Positions 23,380 to 32,600 of a stretch of DNA of 37,932 bases are shown piece by piece. Position numbers and translations under genes: made by a program. Origin of the DNA: an uncultured Opitutia bacterium (lineage in GTDB: Bacteria; Verrucomicrobiota; Verrucomicrobiia; Opitutales; Opitutaceae); the NCBI GenBank assembly GCA_903873805.1, contig CAIQQB010000124.1, forward strand, positions 1-37,932, written 5' to 3'. The notes under the pieces are model-generated. The model had not been told where the DNA came from and did not search any database. It saw only the letters and a program-made list of their open reading frames with translations. The number at the start of each line of letters is the position of its first letter. Position 1 is the first letter of the stretch.

Positions 23380-25650
23380 GTGTCCAAGCCCTCCAAACGC
23401 ACTTCCATCCAGCCGGCGGCAAAACCGCCCGAACCCGCTCCGGCGGTCTCCGCGCCCGCCCCCGCGCGGGTGCTGCCCAGTTGGTTTCTGCCCTCGACGG
23501 TGGGCTTCCTCCTGCTCGCCACGCTGCTCGCCTATTCCAATTCCTTCCATGCGGCCTTCAGTCTCGACAATACGCTCGTGCTGCTCGCGGACTATCGGCT
23601 CCGGGCGTTCACCCTCGATAATTTGCACCTGATCTTTACGCAAAATTATTGGTGGCCCAGTTTCCCCAGCAACCTCTACCGGCCGCTCACTACCTTATCC
23701 TACCTCTGCAACTGGACGGTGCTGGGCAGTGCCGAACACCCCCCCGGCTATCATGTGGTCAACTATCTGCTCCATGGGGCCAACTCCATCCTGTTGCTGG
23801 TGGTGGCCCGGCGGATCACCGCCCGTCCCTGGCTGGCCCTGCTGGCCGCATCCCTGTTTGCGCTTCATCCCGTCGAGACCGAATCGGTGACCAACGTGGT
23901 CGGGCGGGCGGATGAGTTGGTCACGTTTTGGATTTTGACCGCCTTTTGGTGCCACCTGCGGGCGGCCGACTCGTCGGGTGGCCGCCGGCTCGGCTGGGTG
24001 GTCGGACTGGGATTCGCGTCCGCCACCGGCTTGTTCTGCAAGGAGAACGCGCTGATGCTGGTGGGGCTGCTGCCCCTGTACGACTGGCTCTTTCGCTGGC
24101 CCGCCCTGACCGGAAACTGGCGGGAGCGCCTCTCCAAGGCTGCGGTTGAATTCGGCCTGAAAAGCTACGTGGCCCTCGTGCCGGGCATCGCCCTCTTCTT
24201 CACCATGCGGCATATCCTCATGCAGACGTCGCCCATCTACGGCGAGCTGTTCGTGGACAACCCGATCGCCCATGCCGGGCCGATCCAGGGCTTCCTGACC
24301 GCAGTCAAGGTGCTGGGGCGTTACCTGGCATTGCTGGTGTTTCCGCGCACCCTGTCCTGCGATTATTCCTACAATCAGGTACCGCTCTACGGCGCGGACG
24401 CCTCGCGGTGGGAAAATGTGCAGTGCTGGCTGGCGCTGCTCCTCGTGAGCGGGCTGGTGGGTCTGAGCCTGCTGAACGGCCTGGGCCTCTGGGGGCGGAC
24501 CCGGCGGCCGCTGCTGGCCTTCGGGGTCCTCTTCTTCTTCGGCATGATAATGCCGACGGCCAACATCCTGTTCCCGATCGGCAGCATCATGGCCGAGCGC
24601 TTTCTCTACCTGCCCTCGATCGGCTTCTGTCTGGTCGCCGCGCCCGCCCTCCTCTGGCTCGGGCGCAAGGCCGGCGGCTTGCTCGTCGCCCCCACCTCCC
24701 GGGGCGGAACCGCGGTGGCGCTCATCCTGCCCGGCCTTGTGCTGGCCGCGCTCGGCGCCCGAACGTATGCGCGCAACGACGACTGGAAGGATGAGTTCTC
24801 GCTCTGGACCAGCGCGGTCGAGGCCGCGCCCAACAGCTTCAAGGTCCACAAGGGCCTCTCCAACGGTTTCTGGAATTCGACGCATTCCGAGGCCGGGGCC
24901 GACAAAGCCATCGCCAGTGCCGAGATCGGGCTGGCAGTGCTCGACGCCCATCCGCTGTCCGACGATCGCAAGGACAACACGCTGTTCATCGATCTGGGGA
25001 TGTATTACACCGCCAAGGCCCAATTGCTCCGCGATCGGGGAGCCGAAGCCGAGGCCCGGCTTTTTTTCCAAAAAGCGGTCGATATCATGACCCGTGCCAA
25101 GGAAGTCGACACCTGGGTCAATCAAGCCGCTCGCAAGGCACAGCTAGGTCGGGGGCGCCCCCCCAACGAGATACCGGATGTGGGCAATTTCAAGGTGCAT
25201 CTCTACCTCGCCATCGCCCTGAATTCGCTGCAGCGTTGGGACGAGGCGGCGGCGGCGGCGGCTTACGGTTGTCATCTCGCGCCGATGCAGCCCGATGCCC
25301 ACTTCTATCTCGCCTTCGCCCTGGCCAACCGGGGCCAGCTTGAAGAGGCGGCAATTAATCTGCTCCAGACGGTGATGGTCCAGAATGACCATCAACAGGC
25401 CTGGAGCAATCTGGTCAGACTGTATACCGGCTTGGGCCAGAACCCCCTGCCGGTCGGGCAGATGCCGAATGGCTCATGGGCGCTGGACCCCGAGCACAAT
25501 GCGATGATGCGCAAGGATCTTACCCTCGCCTGTGCCGGCCTCGTCCAGTTGCTGCTGGACTGCAAGGAGCCGCAAATGGCGAAAATCTTCCGCGACCGTT
25601 CCATCAATGACTACAAGTGTCCGCCCGAACAACTGCCGGCCATTCCGTGA
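23380..25650 (+). CDS. TMTC-like membrane glycosyltransferase with TPR domain
   Basis: About 756 residues from a GTG at 23380. After a Pro/Ala-rich N-terminus come about 10 membrane segments. Loop motifs match TMTC/DUF1736 proteins: FSLDNTLVLL, LYRPLTTLSY, YHVVNYLLHG, HPVETESVTNVVGRADELV and GLFCKENAL. The C-terminal third (from about residue 480) is TPR-like, with repeated YLAIALNSLQRWDEA and YLAFALANRGQLEEA helices. Eukaryotic TMTC proteins O-mannosylate cadherins; bacterial relatives are poorly known. It is divergent from the GT39-like gene across 128 nt. An in-frame ATG further up (23239) would overlap the other gene, so the GTG is preferred. Confidence 0.82.
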   Translation: MSKPSKRTSIQPAAKPPEPAPAVSAPAPARVLPSWFLPSTVGFLLLATLLAYSNSFHAAFSLDNTLVLLADYRLRAFTLDNLHLIFTQNYWWPSFPSNLYRPLTTLSYLCNWTVLGSAEHPPGYHVVNYLLHGANSILLLVVARRITARPWLALLAASLFALHPVETESVTNVVGRADELVTFWILTAFWCHLRAADSSGGRRLGWVVGLGFASATGLFCKENALMLVGLLPLYDWLFRWPALTGNWRERLSKAAVEFGLKSYVALVPGIALFFTMRHILMQTSPIYGELFVDNPIAHAGPIQGFLTAVKVLGRYLALLVFPRTLSCDYSYNQVPLYGADASRWENVQCWLALLLVSGLVGLSLLNGLGLWGRTRRPLLAFGVLFFFGMIMPTANILFPIGSIMAERFLYLPSIGFCLVAAPALLWLGRKAGGLLVAPTSRGGTAVALILPGLVLAALGARTYARNDDWKDEFSLWTSAVEAAPNSFKVHKGLSNGFWNSTHSEAGADKAIASAEIGLAVLDAHPLSDDRKDNTLFIDLGMYYTAKAQLLRDRGAEAEARLFFQKAVDIMTRAKEVDTWVNQAARKAQLGRGRPPNEIPDVGNFKVHLYLAIALNSLQRWDEAAAAAAYGCHLAPMQPDAHFYLAFALANRGQLEEAAINLLQTVMVQNDHQQAWSNLVRLYTGLGQNPLPVGQMPNGSWALDPEHNAMMRKDLTLACAGLVQLLLDCKEPQMAKIFRDRSINDYKCPPEQLPAIP

Positions 25651-25697
25651 GCCCGTTTGCTGACGGTCCGGTTTCGCCGGAAGATCCGCGGAAACGA

Positions 25698-27122
25698 TCA
25701 GGACTGCAGGATTGTCCTAACCACGTCGGCGGCCGAATAGGAATCCGCCCCGGGCGGGAGAAACCGGGCGAGGGTGGCGACTTCCTGACCGGCGGTCACC
25801 AGCGGCGGCTCGAGGATCAGGCCGTTCCCGCGCACCTGTGGGATGCCGACGGTCGCCGCGAGTCCGTTGCACAGGCACTTGCGCCCGGCCGTGTCGGCGG
25901 GCAGGCCCCCCTTAAACGCATAATTCTCCTCGGGCTCGGCCCCGCAGCGGTAGCCGACCGTTCCGTCGGGCCGGCGGTAGGGCTGGCGCAGACCGCCCAG
26001 GTCGCAGATGCGTTCCCGGGCCTCATAACATGCGGGGTCGGAAAGGCTGCCGGGCAGTTCCATCACCTTGAACGGAAAGCCGGTGGGGGAGGCGACGGGG
26101 TCGGTGAACACCCGCGCCGCCCCGATCCGACTGAGCGCGATGGCCTGCAGCTTGAGTTCCGGGGCGATGCCGGATTCCGCGCAGAAGGCGAAGGGGGTGC
26201 CAACCTGGATGCCGGCCGCACCGGCCGCCAGGGCCGCCTGATACTTTTCGGGCCAGGCTTGCCCGCCCGCGAGCCAGAACGGCAGCCCGAGGTCGCGGAT
26301 TTTGCCGACATCCGGGACATCCCGCGGGCCGTAAAGCGGCTCGCCGGAGGCGGTGAGCTGCATGGGACCGCGCGGCGGGGCGTTGTGGCCCCCGGCGGCC
26401 TCGCCTTCGATGACAAAGCCGTCGACCCGGCCGTTGGACTTGCGGGCCAGCGTGAGGGCGAGCGTGGCGGAGGAGACAATGGCCAGGAAGTTCGGCCGTG
26501 AGAGTCGAGGGGCCGGTCCGGCCCAGAATGAAGCCGGATCAAACCGGGCGACAAACTCCTCGCCGGGCAGGGCACCCTCGACATCGATGCGCAGTTCCGC
26601 CGCTTCGCCGGCGGCAAAGCGGTCCAGGATGCCCGGGATGCTGCGGGGGATGCCCGCCCCCATCAGTACATAGTCCACCCCGGCCAGCATCGCCCCGTAG
26701 AGAGAACCCAAGGTGAGGAGTTGCATTTTTTCGAGCAGATTGATGCCCACGATCCCCGCATGACCCTCCTTGGCCAGGAAAACCTCGGTGAAATTGGCCG
26801 CCACCGTCAGCTCGGCAAAGGGCGAACCCGGGGCCAGGGTCGGCATGGGGGTGGGTCTGAACGGGGTGGCGGTGTCCTTGCCTCCCGGAATAAAATAGGC
26901 CGCGAGCACCCGGTCGGCCACGCCCGGCACCGGCAGGTGGGCCAGGGCCCGGCGTAGGTCGCCCTCGGGGTCGCCCAGCTGGAGCCGGCGCGCCAGCACC
27001 CCCGGCAGCATCGTGCCGGATACCACGCCCAGATGCCCGAGCTGGGAAACGGTGCGCGCCAGCCGCCAGCCGGAAACCGCCACGCCCATGCCGCCTTGAA
27101 TGATGAGAGGATGTTTTGTCAT
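25698..27122 (-). CDS. Nitronate monooxygenase / 2-nitropropane dioxygenase-like flavoprotein
   Basis: 474 residues with the FMN-binding TIM-barrel pattern of this family: PLIIQGGMGVAVSGWRLA at the start, VDGFVIEGEAAGGHNAP in the middle with the phosphate-binding GG and His, and AGAAGIQVGTPFAFC. The C-terminal extension (about 370-474) contains GRKCLCNGLAATVGIPQ and resembles PfaD-like and other long family members rather than short nitronate monooxygenases. It is probably a cytoplasmic FMN oxidoreductase; the true substrate (nitronate, enoyl thioester or other) is unresolved. It is divergent from ompW. Confidence 0.82.
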   Translation of the reverse strand: MTKHPLIIQGGMGVAVSGWRLARTVSQLGHLGVVSGTMLPGVLARRLQLGDPEGDLRRALAHLPVPGVADRVLAAYFIPGGKDTATPFRPTPMPTLAPGSPFAELTVAANFTEVFLAKEGHAGIVGINLLEKMQLLTLGSLYGAMLAGVDYVLMGAGIPRSIPGILDRFAAGEAAELRIDVEGALPGEEFVARFDPASFWAGPAPRLSRPNFLAIVSSATLALTLARKSNGRVDGFVIEGEAAGGHNAPPRGPMQLTASGEPLYGPRDVPDVGKIRDLGLPFWLAGGQAWPEKYQAALAAGAAGIQVGTPFAFCAESGIAPELKLQAIALSRIGAARVFTDPVASPTGFPFKVMELPGSLSDPACYEARERICDLGGLRQPYRRPDGTVGYRCGAEPEENYAFKGGLPADTAGRKCLCNGLAATVGIPQVRGNGLILEPPLVTAGQEVATLARFLPPGADSYSAADVVRTILQS

Positions 27123-27534
27123 ATGTCCGACAGCTCCCTCGGATTGAGGCAGCAGCGCGAAAGGACGAAAAGACCTAAAGGCAGCGGACTCGGTCCGCGG
27201 CCCATGGATCCAGACGGAAGCTGACGCGTGCTTCCAGTTAACGCCAGTTCTGTTCCAGAGGAAGCCTCATGCACCCTCCGGACCATGCCGGCAGGCAATA
27301 GTAGCGGGGCTAATGGAGTCTATAATCACAACTAATGACCAGGAATTGTCGGTGTCCGAGGGGTGGAACCGAACGCATCAACTCCATGGCTCTGTCGGTG
27401 GTCAAACGATGCGCAGCGAATTTCGACAAAATATGCGCAGCGTCGGCCAAAGTGTGGCGAGCGCCGATGGGCCATTTTTCCTAGGCTCGCGTGCACCCCG
27501 GGGCGGCCCCGCCGTTCCGGACTCACCCAACACC
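27123..27534. other. Divergent intergenic region before ompW
   Basis: 412 nt without a supportable gene. It contains a 10-bp direct repeat ATGCGCAGCG at 27409-27418 and 27433-27442, about 90-125 nt before ompW, and two small hairpins near 27185-27197 and 27216-27235. The direct repeat could be a regulator site; no clear -35/-10 pair is visible. Confidence 0.5.
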
Positions 27535-28164
27535 ATGAACCGAACTGCCTCACTCGCCCTCTGCGGCACCCTCCTGCTCCTCACGGCTTCCGTTCTGCCC
27601 GCCGCCAGCCCCTGGTCGGTCCGGCTGCGGGCCACCTACCTCCAGACGACGGACCAGTCCGATGCCTTCACCGCGCTCGGGATTAACTTCCCAAAAAATG
27701 CCATTGCGGTGGACGACAAGCTGATCCCGGAGATCGACGTGGATTACGCTTTCACCGACACGATCGTCTCGGAACTGGTGCTGTCGATTCCGCAGACCCA
27801 GGAGGTGACGCTGGCGGGGGTGGGCAAACTTGGGACGTTCAAGCATCTGCCGCCCGCGCTGCTCCTCGAATATCGCGCGAATCCGGGTGGTGACTTCCGG
27901 CCCTATGTTGGCGCTGGCGTGAATTACACCCTGATTTGGGACAACAATCTGGCGGTGGCGGGCGTGCCGCTGCACCTCGACCACCACAGCGTGGGCTTGG
28001 CCGCGCAGGCGGGAGTGGACTGGAAGCTCAATGAGACGTGGTCACTCAATTTAGATGTCAAGCGGGTGGCGATTCGTTCCGATGTCTATGCGGGCGCCGC
28101 CACTCTCACCGAGGCCCGGTTGAATCCGTGGCTGTACTCGGCGGGACTGCGCTGGCAGTTCTGA
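27535..28164 (+). CDS. ompW: OmpW-family outer-membrane beta-barrel protein
   Basis: 209 residues. There is a signal peptide (about 1-24, ending LPAAS), then an eight-stranded barrel with OmpW features: WSVRLRATYL, EIDVDYAFTDTIVSELVLSIPQ, PPALLLEYRA, FRPYVGAGVNYTLIWDN, and a C-terminal strand ending in F (LRWQF), the outer-membrane targeting signature. OmpW forms a narrow hydrophobic channel in the outer membrane. The longer frame from 27313 adds unlike sequence, so ATG 27535 is used. It is monocistronic, followed by a strong terminator. Confidence 0.92.
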   Translation: MNRTASLALCGTLLLLTASVLPAASPWSVRLRATYLQTTDQSDAFTALGINFPKNAIAVDDKLIPEIDVDYAFTDTIVSELVLSIPQTQEVTLAGVGKLGTFKHLPPALLLEYRANPGGDFRPYVGAGVNYTLIWDNNLAVAGVPLHLDHHSVGLAAQAGVDWKLNETWSLNLDVKRVAIRSDVYAGAATLTEARLNPWLYSAGLRWQF

Positions 28165-28193
28165 CCCAATTTGGGATTGGTTGTTTTGGTTTG

Positions 28194-28224
28194 GCGCCGG
28201 ACCGCGGGGTCCGGCGCTTTTTTT
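28194..28224 (+). terminator. Rho-independent terminator of ompW
   Basis: A perfect 10-bp stem GCGCCGGACC/GGTCCGGCGC with a 4-nt loop is followed by seven T. It lies 30 nt after the ompW stop codon. Confidence 0.92.
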
Positions 28225-28405
28225 GTCCCGCGATGGGGCCGACTGCTCCGGCCATGTCTGCGTTCCAAGTCGGATCGCACCCTCTGCCAGCCGCCTCGCC
28301 GAGCCCAGCTTCCGTGCTCAGATCGATGAGTCGTCCCGGCTGGGTCGGGTAGATCGGCAGAGGGCCCAGGTGCCGGTTTTCGGGTGCTGGCTCGGTTTGC
28401 GAATT

Positions 28406-28453
28406 GTAGGTCGGGGTTTATCCCCGACAGGTCGGGCGTGAAGCCCGATCTAC
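28406..28453. repeat. REP-like double hairpin
   Basis: Two adjacent hairpins, GTAGGTCGGGG-TTTA-TCCCCGAC (28406-28428) and AGGTCGGGC-GTGAA-GCCCGATCTAC (28429-28453). The outer ends GTAGGTCGGG and CCCGATCTAC also pair. This is the typical look of RAYT-associated REPs, and of a different type from the GTAGCCGGGG element. Confidence 0.8.
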
Positions 28454-28540
28454 GGCGGCAATCAGCAAACTGAGCCACTATCGATTTTTGCGCGAGGATT
28501 GCTTTCGTCCCCGGGCTTGGTTCATGGTGGCGGGTTTCCC

Positions 28541-30361
28541 ATGGCGCTTCTCAGTCTCCTCGATGTTTCCCATGCCTTCGGCGGCCCGCCGGTGCTCGAC
28601 CACGTCAACTTTCAGGTCGATGCCGGTGAACGCGTCTGCCTGCTCGGGCGCAACGGCGCGGGGAAGTCCACCCTGATGAAGCTCATCGCCGGGGAGATGA
28701 AGACCGACACGGGCCAGATTTTTCGCCAGCCCGGGGCGCATTTCGCCCGGTTGGTGCAGGAGGTGCCGGCCGGACTGACCGGGAGCGTCCACGATATTGT
28801 CTCCGCGGGCCTGCGCTCCGCCAGCGCCCATGAGGAGGATTGGGAACGGGAGATCCGGCTGGAAAACCTGTTTGAACATGTCGGCCTCGACCCGCAGGCG
28901 GAGTTTTCGGAACTCTCCGGGGGATTGAAGCGCCGGGTGCTGCTGGCGCAGGCCCTCGCCAGCCAGCCGGATCTGCTGTTGCTCGACGAACCGACCAACC
29001 ATCTCGACCTCGCTTCCATCCTGTGGCTGGAGGAGTTTCTGCTTGGCGAGAAGATCGGGCTGTTTTTCGTCACCCACGACCGCGCCTTTCTGAAGAAGCT
29101 GGCGACCCGCATCGTCGAGCTCGACCGCGGGGTCATCACCAACTGGGACTGCGACTACGACACGTTTCTCGTCCGCCGCCAGGACCGGCTGGAGGCCGAG
29201 GAGCGCACGCAGGCACTGGCCGACAAAAAGCTCGCGCAGGAGGAGGAGTGGATCCGCCGCGGGGTGCGGGCGCAACGTTCCCGGGCCACGTCGCGCATCA
29301 ACCAGCTGCACGCCCTCCGCGCCGAGCGGCGTGCCCGCCGCGAGAAGATCGGCAACGTCACCATGCGGGTCGGCGAAGCCGCCCCCAGCGGCGTCAAGGT
29401 GGTCGATGTCGAGAACATGAGCTTCGCCTATCCGGATGGCCGGGTGCTGGTGCGCAACCTCACCACGACCATCATCCGCGGCGACAAGATCGGCCTCATC
29501 GGCCCCAACGGCGCGGGCAAGACGACCCTGATCAAGCTCCTCCTCGGCCAGCTCGCGCCCACCAGCGGGGTCATCAAGCACGGCACCAACCTGGAGGTCG
29601 TCTACTACGACCAGCTGCGGGCGCAGATCGACGACAGCAAGACCGTCGCGGACAACATCGCCAACGGCAACACCCACATCACGGTCGGCGGCCGTACCCG
29701 CCATGTCATCAGCTATCTCCAGGATTTTCTTTTCGCGCCCGAGCGCGCCCGCACCCCGGCGCGGGTGCTGTCGGGCGGGGAACGCAACCGTCTGCTGCTC
29801 GCCCGGCTGTTCACCAAGCCCGCCAACGTGCTGGTGCTGGACGAGCCGACCAACGATCTTGATGTCGAGACCCTCGACCTGCTCGAGGACCTGCTGGTGG
29901 AGTTCGAGGGCACGGTCCTGATCGTGAGCCATGACCGCGAATTTCTTGATGAGGTCGTGACGAGCTCGCTGGTGTTTGAGGGCGACGGGCGGATCGGCGA
30001 CTACGTCGGCGGCTACACCGACTGGATGGCGGACAAGGCGAAGCAGGCGGCGGTCGCGGCTTTGGATTCGGCGCGCGCGGAGTATTCCGAGGTCAAGGCG
30101 CCTCCAGCCGGCAAGGCCGCTCCGAAGGCGCGCAAGCTCACCAGCAAGGAGCAGCGCGAGCTGGAAACGTTGCCCGGGCAGATTGAAAAGCTGGAGGCCG
30201 AGCAAGCGCAGCTGACGACGCGGCTCGGTGATCCGCTGTTCTACAAAAAGGAGCCGCAGGCCTTTGCGGGCGTGAAAGCCCGGCTCGAGGCGCTGGAAGC
30301 GGAATCGGCCAAGGCGCTGGCCCGCTGGGAGGAGCTGGAATCCGTGCGTTCAGCCGGCTGA
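28541..30361 (+). CDS. uup: ABC-F ATPase, Uup subfamily
   Basis: 606 residues with two ABC domains and no membrane segments. Walker A motifs are GRNGAGKST and GPNGAGKTT. Signatures are LSGGLKRR and LSGGERNR, and the Walker B stretches are LLLLDEPTNHLD and VLVLDEPTNDLD. Between them is the charged P-site tRNA-interaction linker (about 210-285), and a coiled-coil C-terminus (about 540-606) is typical of Uup. ABC-F proteins act on the ribosome; Uup also affects transposon excision and branched DNA. The stop codon lies inside a perfect 28-bp palindrome. Confidence 0.93.
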   Translation: MALLSLLDVSHAFGGPPVLDHVNFQVDAGERVCLLGRNGAGKSTLMKLIAGEMKTDTGQIFRQPGAHFARLVQEVPAGLTGSVHDIVSAGLRSASAHEEDWEREIRLENLFEHVGLDPQAEFSELSGGLKRRVLLAQALASQPDLLLLDEPTNHLDLASILWLEEFLLGEKIGLFFVTHDRAFLKKLATRIVELDRGVITNWDCDYDTFLVRRQDRLEAEERTQALADKKLAQEEEWIRRGVRAQRSRATSRINQLHALRAERRARREKIGNVTMRVGEAAPSGVKVVDVENMSFAYPDGRVLVRNLTTTIIRGDKIGLIGPNGAGKTTLIKLLLGQLAPTSGVIKHGTNLEVVYYDQLRAQIDDSKTVADNIANGNTHITVGGRTRHVISYLQDFLFAPERARTPARVLSGGERNRLLLARLFTKPANVLVLDEPTNDLDVETLDLLEDLLVEFEGTVLIVSHDREFLDEVVTSSLVFEGDGRIGDYVGGYTDWMADKAKQAAVAALDSARAEYSEVKAPPAGKAAPKARKLTSKEQRELETLPGQIEKLEAEQAQLTTRLGDPLFYKKEPQAFAGVKARLEALEAESAKALARWEELESVRSAG

Positions 30362-30369
30362 ACGCACGG
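30342..30369. terminator. 28-bp perfect palindrome across the uup stop codon
   Basis: The sequence from 30342 to 30369 equals its own reverse complement: half site CCGTGCGTTCAGCC, then the mirrored GGCTGAACGCACGG. It contains the uup TGA and lies 15 nt from the stop of the convergent CoA-transferase gene. As RNA it would form a hairpin in either direction. There is no T-tract, so it may be a Rho-independent-like stop without U-run, an mRNA 3'-end stabiliser, or a protein-binding site. Confidence 0.7.
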
Positions 30370-30384
30370 TTCCGCGGACCGACC

Positions 30385-31689
30385 TTACGACATCCGGAAG
30401 TGATGGAGGCCGGCGAACTCGCGCCGGAGTTCGGCCCGGAAGTCGGGATGGGCCACCGAAACCAGCAGGTCGCCGCGCTCGCGGATCGACTTGCCGTGCA
30501 GGTCCACCGCGCCGTACTCGGTGATCACCCAGTGCACGTGACCGCGGGTGGTGACGACGCCGGCGCCGGGATTGAGCTGGCTCACAATGCGGGAAACCTT
30601 GCCGCCGGCGGCGGTCGAGGGCAGCGCGATGATCGGCTTGCCCCCCTTGGAAAGCGCGGCGCCGCGCATGAAGTCCATCTGCCCGCCGATGCCCGAATAG
30701 ATGCGGTGGCCGATCGAGTCGGCGCACACCTGGCCGGTCAGGTCGACTTGCAGGGCGGAGTTGATTGCGACCACCCGGTCGTTGCGGCGGATGCGCGCGG
30801 TGTCGTTGGTATAGTCGCTGGGGTGGAAGGTCACCAGCGGGTTGTTGTCCACGTAGTCGAAGAGCCGGCGGGTGCCGGTGATGAAGGCGGTGACGATGCG
30901 GCCGGGCTCGACGTTCTTCAGCCGGTTGGTTACCGCGCCGCATTCGACGAGCTCCAGCACCCGGTCGGAAAACATCTCGGTGTGGATGCCGAGGTCATGC
31001 TTCCCGTGCAGCCGGGCCAGCGCCGCGTCGGGGATGGCGCCGATGCCCATCTGGAGGGTTGAGCCGTCCTCGACCAGCTCGGCGATCAGCTCGCCGATGC
31101 GCCCGGCGATCTCGGTCTCCGGCTCGGGATGGTGCTCGTGCAGCGGGCGGTCCGTGTGGATGAACGCCGCAAAACGCTCGAAGGGCACCATGCAGTTGCC
31201 GAGGGTGCGCGGCATCTGCTCATTGATCTCAGCGATGAGGATCGGGGCGCTGGTCGAGGCCGCGAGGGCCGCGTCCACCGAAGTCCCGAGGGAACAAAGC
31301 CCGTGTTCGTCGGGCGGCGAAACCTGCAACAGGGCCGCATCCAGCGGAATGCGGCGGGTTTCGAACAGCGCGGGGATGTCGGACAGAAAGACGGGGATGA
31401 AGTCGGCGGTGCCGGCGTTAACCGCGGGGCGGAGATTGGCGCCGGTGAAAAGTGAGGTGGATCGGAAGCGCCCCTCGCTGCCGGGCGCGACAAACGCGAT
31501 CGGGCCGGCCAGGTGCAGGTGGTAGAATTTAACTTTCTCCACGTCCTGGCGGGCGGACAGTGCCTCGATGAGCGGGGTGGGGGTGGCCGAGGCGCCGTGA
31601 ATGAAAACATGTTGGTTGCTCCGGATCAGTTTCACCGCGTCGGCGGCGGAAACGGCCCGTTGCTTCAGGTGGTTCCATGCGTTTTTCAT
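30385..31689 (-). CDS. Acetyl-CoA hydrolase/transferase family (4-hydroxybutyrate CoA-transferase-like)
   Basis: 434 residues of a family I CoA-transferase. The likely catalytic glutamate is E238 in LGIHTEMFSD, the position used by 4-hydroxybutyrate CoA-transferase. GIGGQMDFMRGA and ITEYGAVDLHGKSIRER are the usual CoA-binding and C-terminal motifs. It would move CoA between acyl groups or acetate in the cytoplasm; the acyl partner cannot be told from the context. It starts 132 nt after the tlyA stop, with a small 7-bp hairpin at 31722-31739 in its leader. Confidence 0.9.
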   Translation of the reverse strand: MKNAWNHLKQRAVSAADAVKLIRSNQHVFIHGASATPTPLIEALSARQDVEKVKFYHLHLAGPIAFVAPGSEGRFRSTSLFTGANLRPAVNAGTADFIPVFLSDIPALFETRRIPLDAALLQVSPPDEHGLCSLGTSVDAALAASTSAPILIAEINEQMPRTLGNCMVPFERFAAFIHTDRPLHEHHPEPETEIAGRIGELIAELVEDGSTLQMGIGAIPDAALARLHGKHDLGIHTEMFSDRVLELVECGAVTNRLKNVEPGRIVTAFITGTRRLFDYVDNNPLVTFHPSDYTNDTARIRRNDRVVAINSALQVDLTGQVCADSIGHRIYSGIGGQMDFMRGAALSKGGKPIIALPSTAAGGKVSRIVSQLNPGAGVVTTRGHVHWVITEYGAVDLHGKSIRERGDLLVSVAHPDFRAELRREFAGLHHFRMS

Positions 31690-31821
31690 ACAGGACCAAT
31701 TGCATTCGTTACGGCCCGGAACAGCAACCGCCGTTGCTGGGCATGAATTATCAATCTTTGGGCATCCATTGCCGCCTTCGTCGGGCCGAAAACTGCGTCA
31801 GACCGGGTGCCGCTGAGCGGT

Positions 31822-32577
31822 TCAGCTCCGGCGCCGCAGTCCCAGCAGGAATTCCCGGTTGCCGTCGCCGCCCGTAATGGGTGAATCCATCGTGCCGAGC
31901 AGCTCGGCTTCCGGCAGTTCGGCCAGGGCAAAGGCGGTGACGTCGGCGAGCACCGCGGCCTGCACCGCCGGGTCGCGGATGACGCCCCGGCCCTTATCGG
32001 CCTCGGCCTTACCCGCCTCGAACTGCGGCTTCACCAGGGCGACGAGGGTCCCGCCGAGTCGCAGCACCGGCCAGACCGCAGGCAGGACCGTGCGCAGCGA
32101 GATGAACGACAGGTCCATGACCACCGCGTCGAACCCGGTGCGCGACAGGTCGGCGGGGCGGAGGTGGCGGGCGTTGATCTGCTCCAGATTGGTGACCCGT
32201 GGGTCGGCGCGGAGCTTGGCGTGAAGCTGCGCCCGGCCCACGTCCACGCAGACGACGTCGGCGGCGCCCGCCTGCAGCGCGCAGTCGGTGAACCCGCCGG
32301 TCGAGGCCCCCACGTCGAGCACATGCGCCCCGCGGAGTTCGAGCCCGAAGCGGTCGATCCACCCCTGCAGCTTGTCGCCACCGCGGCTGACGAACCGCGG
32401 GGCCTGCTCGACCGTGAGCGCGAGATCGGCGGAAAACTCGCGCCCGGGCTTGTCGAGGCGTTCCGTGCCGTGGAGGACGCGGCCCGACATGATGAGCGCC
32501 TTGGCCTGCGACCGCGACGGCGCCAGCCCGCGCGCGACGAGCAGCTCATCCAGTCGGATTTTGGCGGGGGTGGTCAT
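31822..32577 (-). CDS. tlyA: TlyA-family rRNA 2'-O-methyltransferase
   Basis: 251 residues. An N-terminal S4 RNA-binding domain ([22 protein letters not shown]) is followed by an FtsJ/RrmJ-type methyltransferase: SAM site [18 protein letters not shown], then VMDLSFIS and [11 protein letters not shown] carrying the K-D-K catalytic set. TlyA 2'-O-methylates cytidines in 16S/23S rRNA and determines capreomycin sensitivity; the older name is haemolysin A. ATG 32577 begins at the S4 domain. The longer open frame upstream is antisense to the Fpg-like gene. Confidence 0.92.
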   Translation of the reverse strand: MTTPAKIRLDELLVARGLAPSRSQAKALIMSGRVLHGTERLDKPGREFSADLALTVEQAPRFVSRGGDKLQGWIDRFGLELRGAHVLDVGASTGGFTDCALQAGAADVVCVDVGRAQLHAKLRADPRVTNLEQINARHLRPADLSRTGFDAVVMDLSFISLRTVLPAVWPVLRLGGTLVALVKPQFEAGKAEADKGRGVIRDPAVQAAVLADVTAFALAELPEAELLGTMDSPITGGDGNREFLLGLRRRS

Positions 32578-32600
32578 GATCGGGTTGTATTCGGGCGATG

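Larger units (their letters stand above)
28165..28540. other. Intergenic region ompW-uup
   Basis: 376 nt holding the ompW terminator (28194-28224) and a double REP-like hairpin (28406-28453). The rest (28225-28405) shows no gene and no clear signal. Confidence 0.7.
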
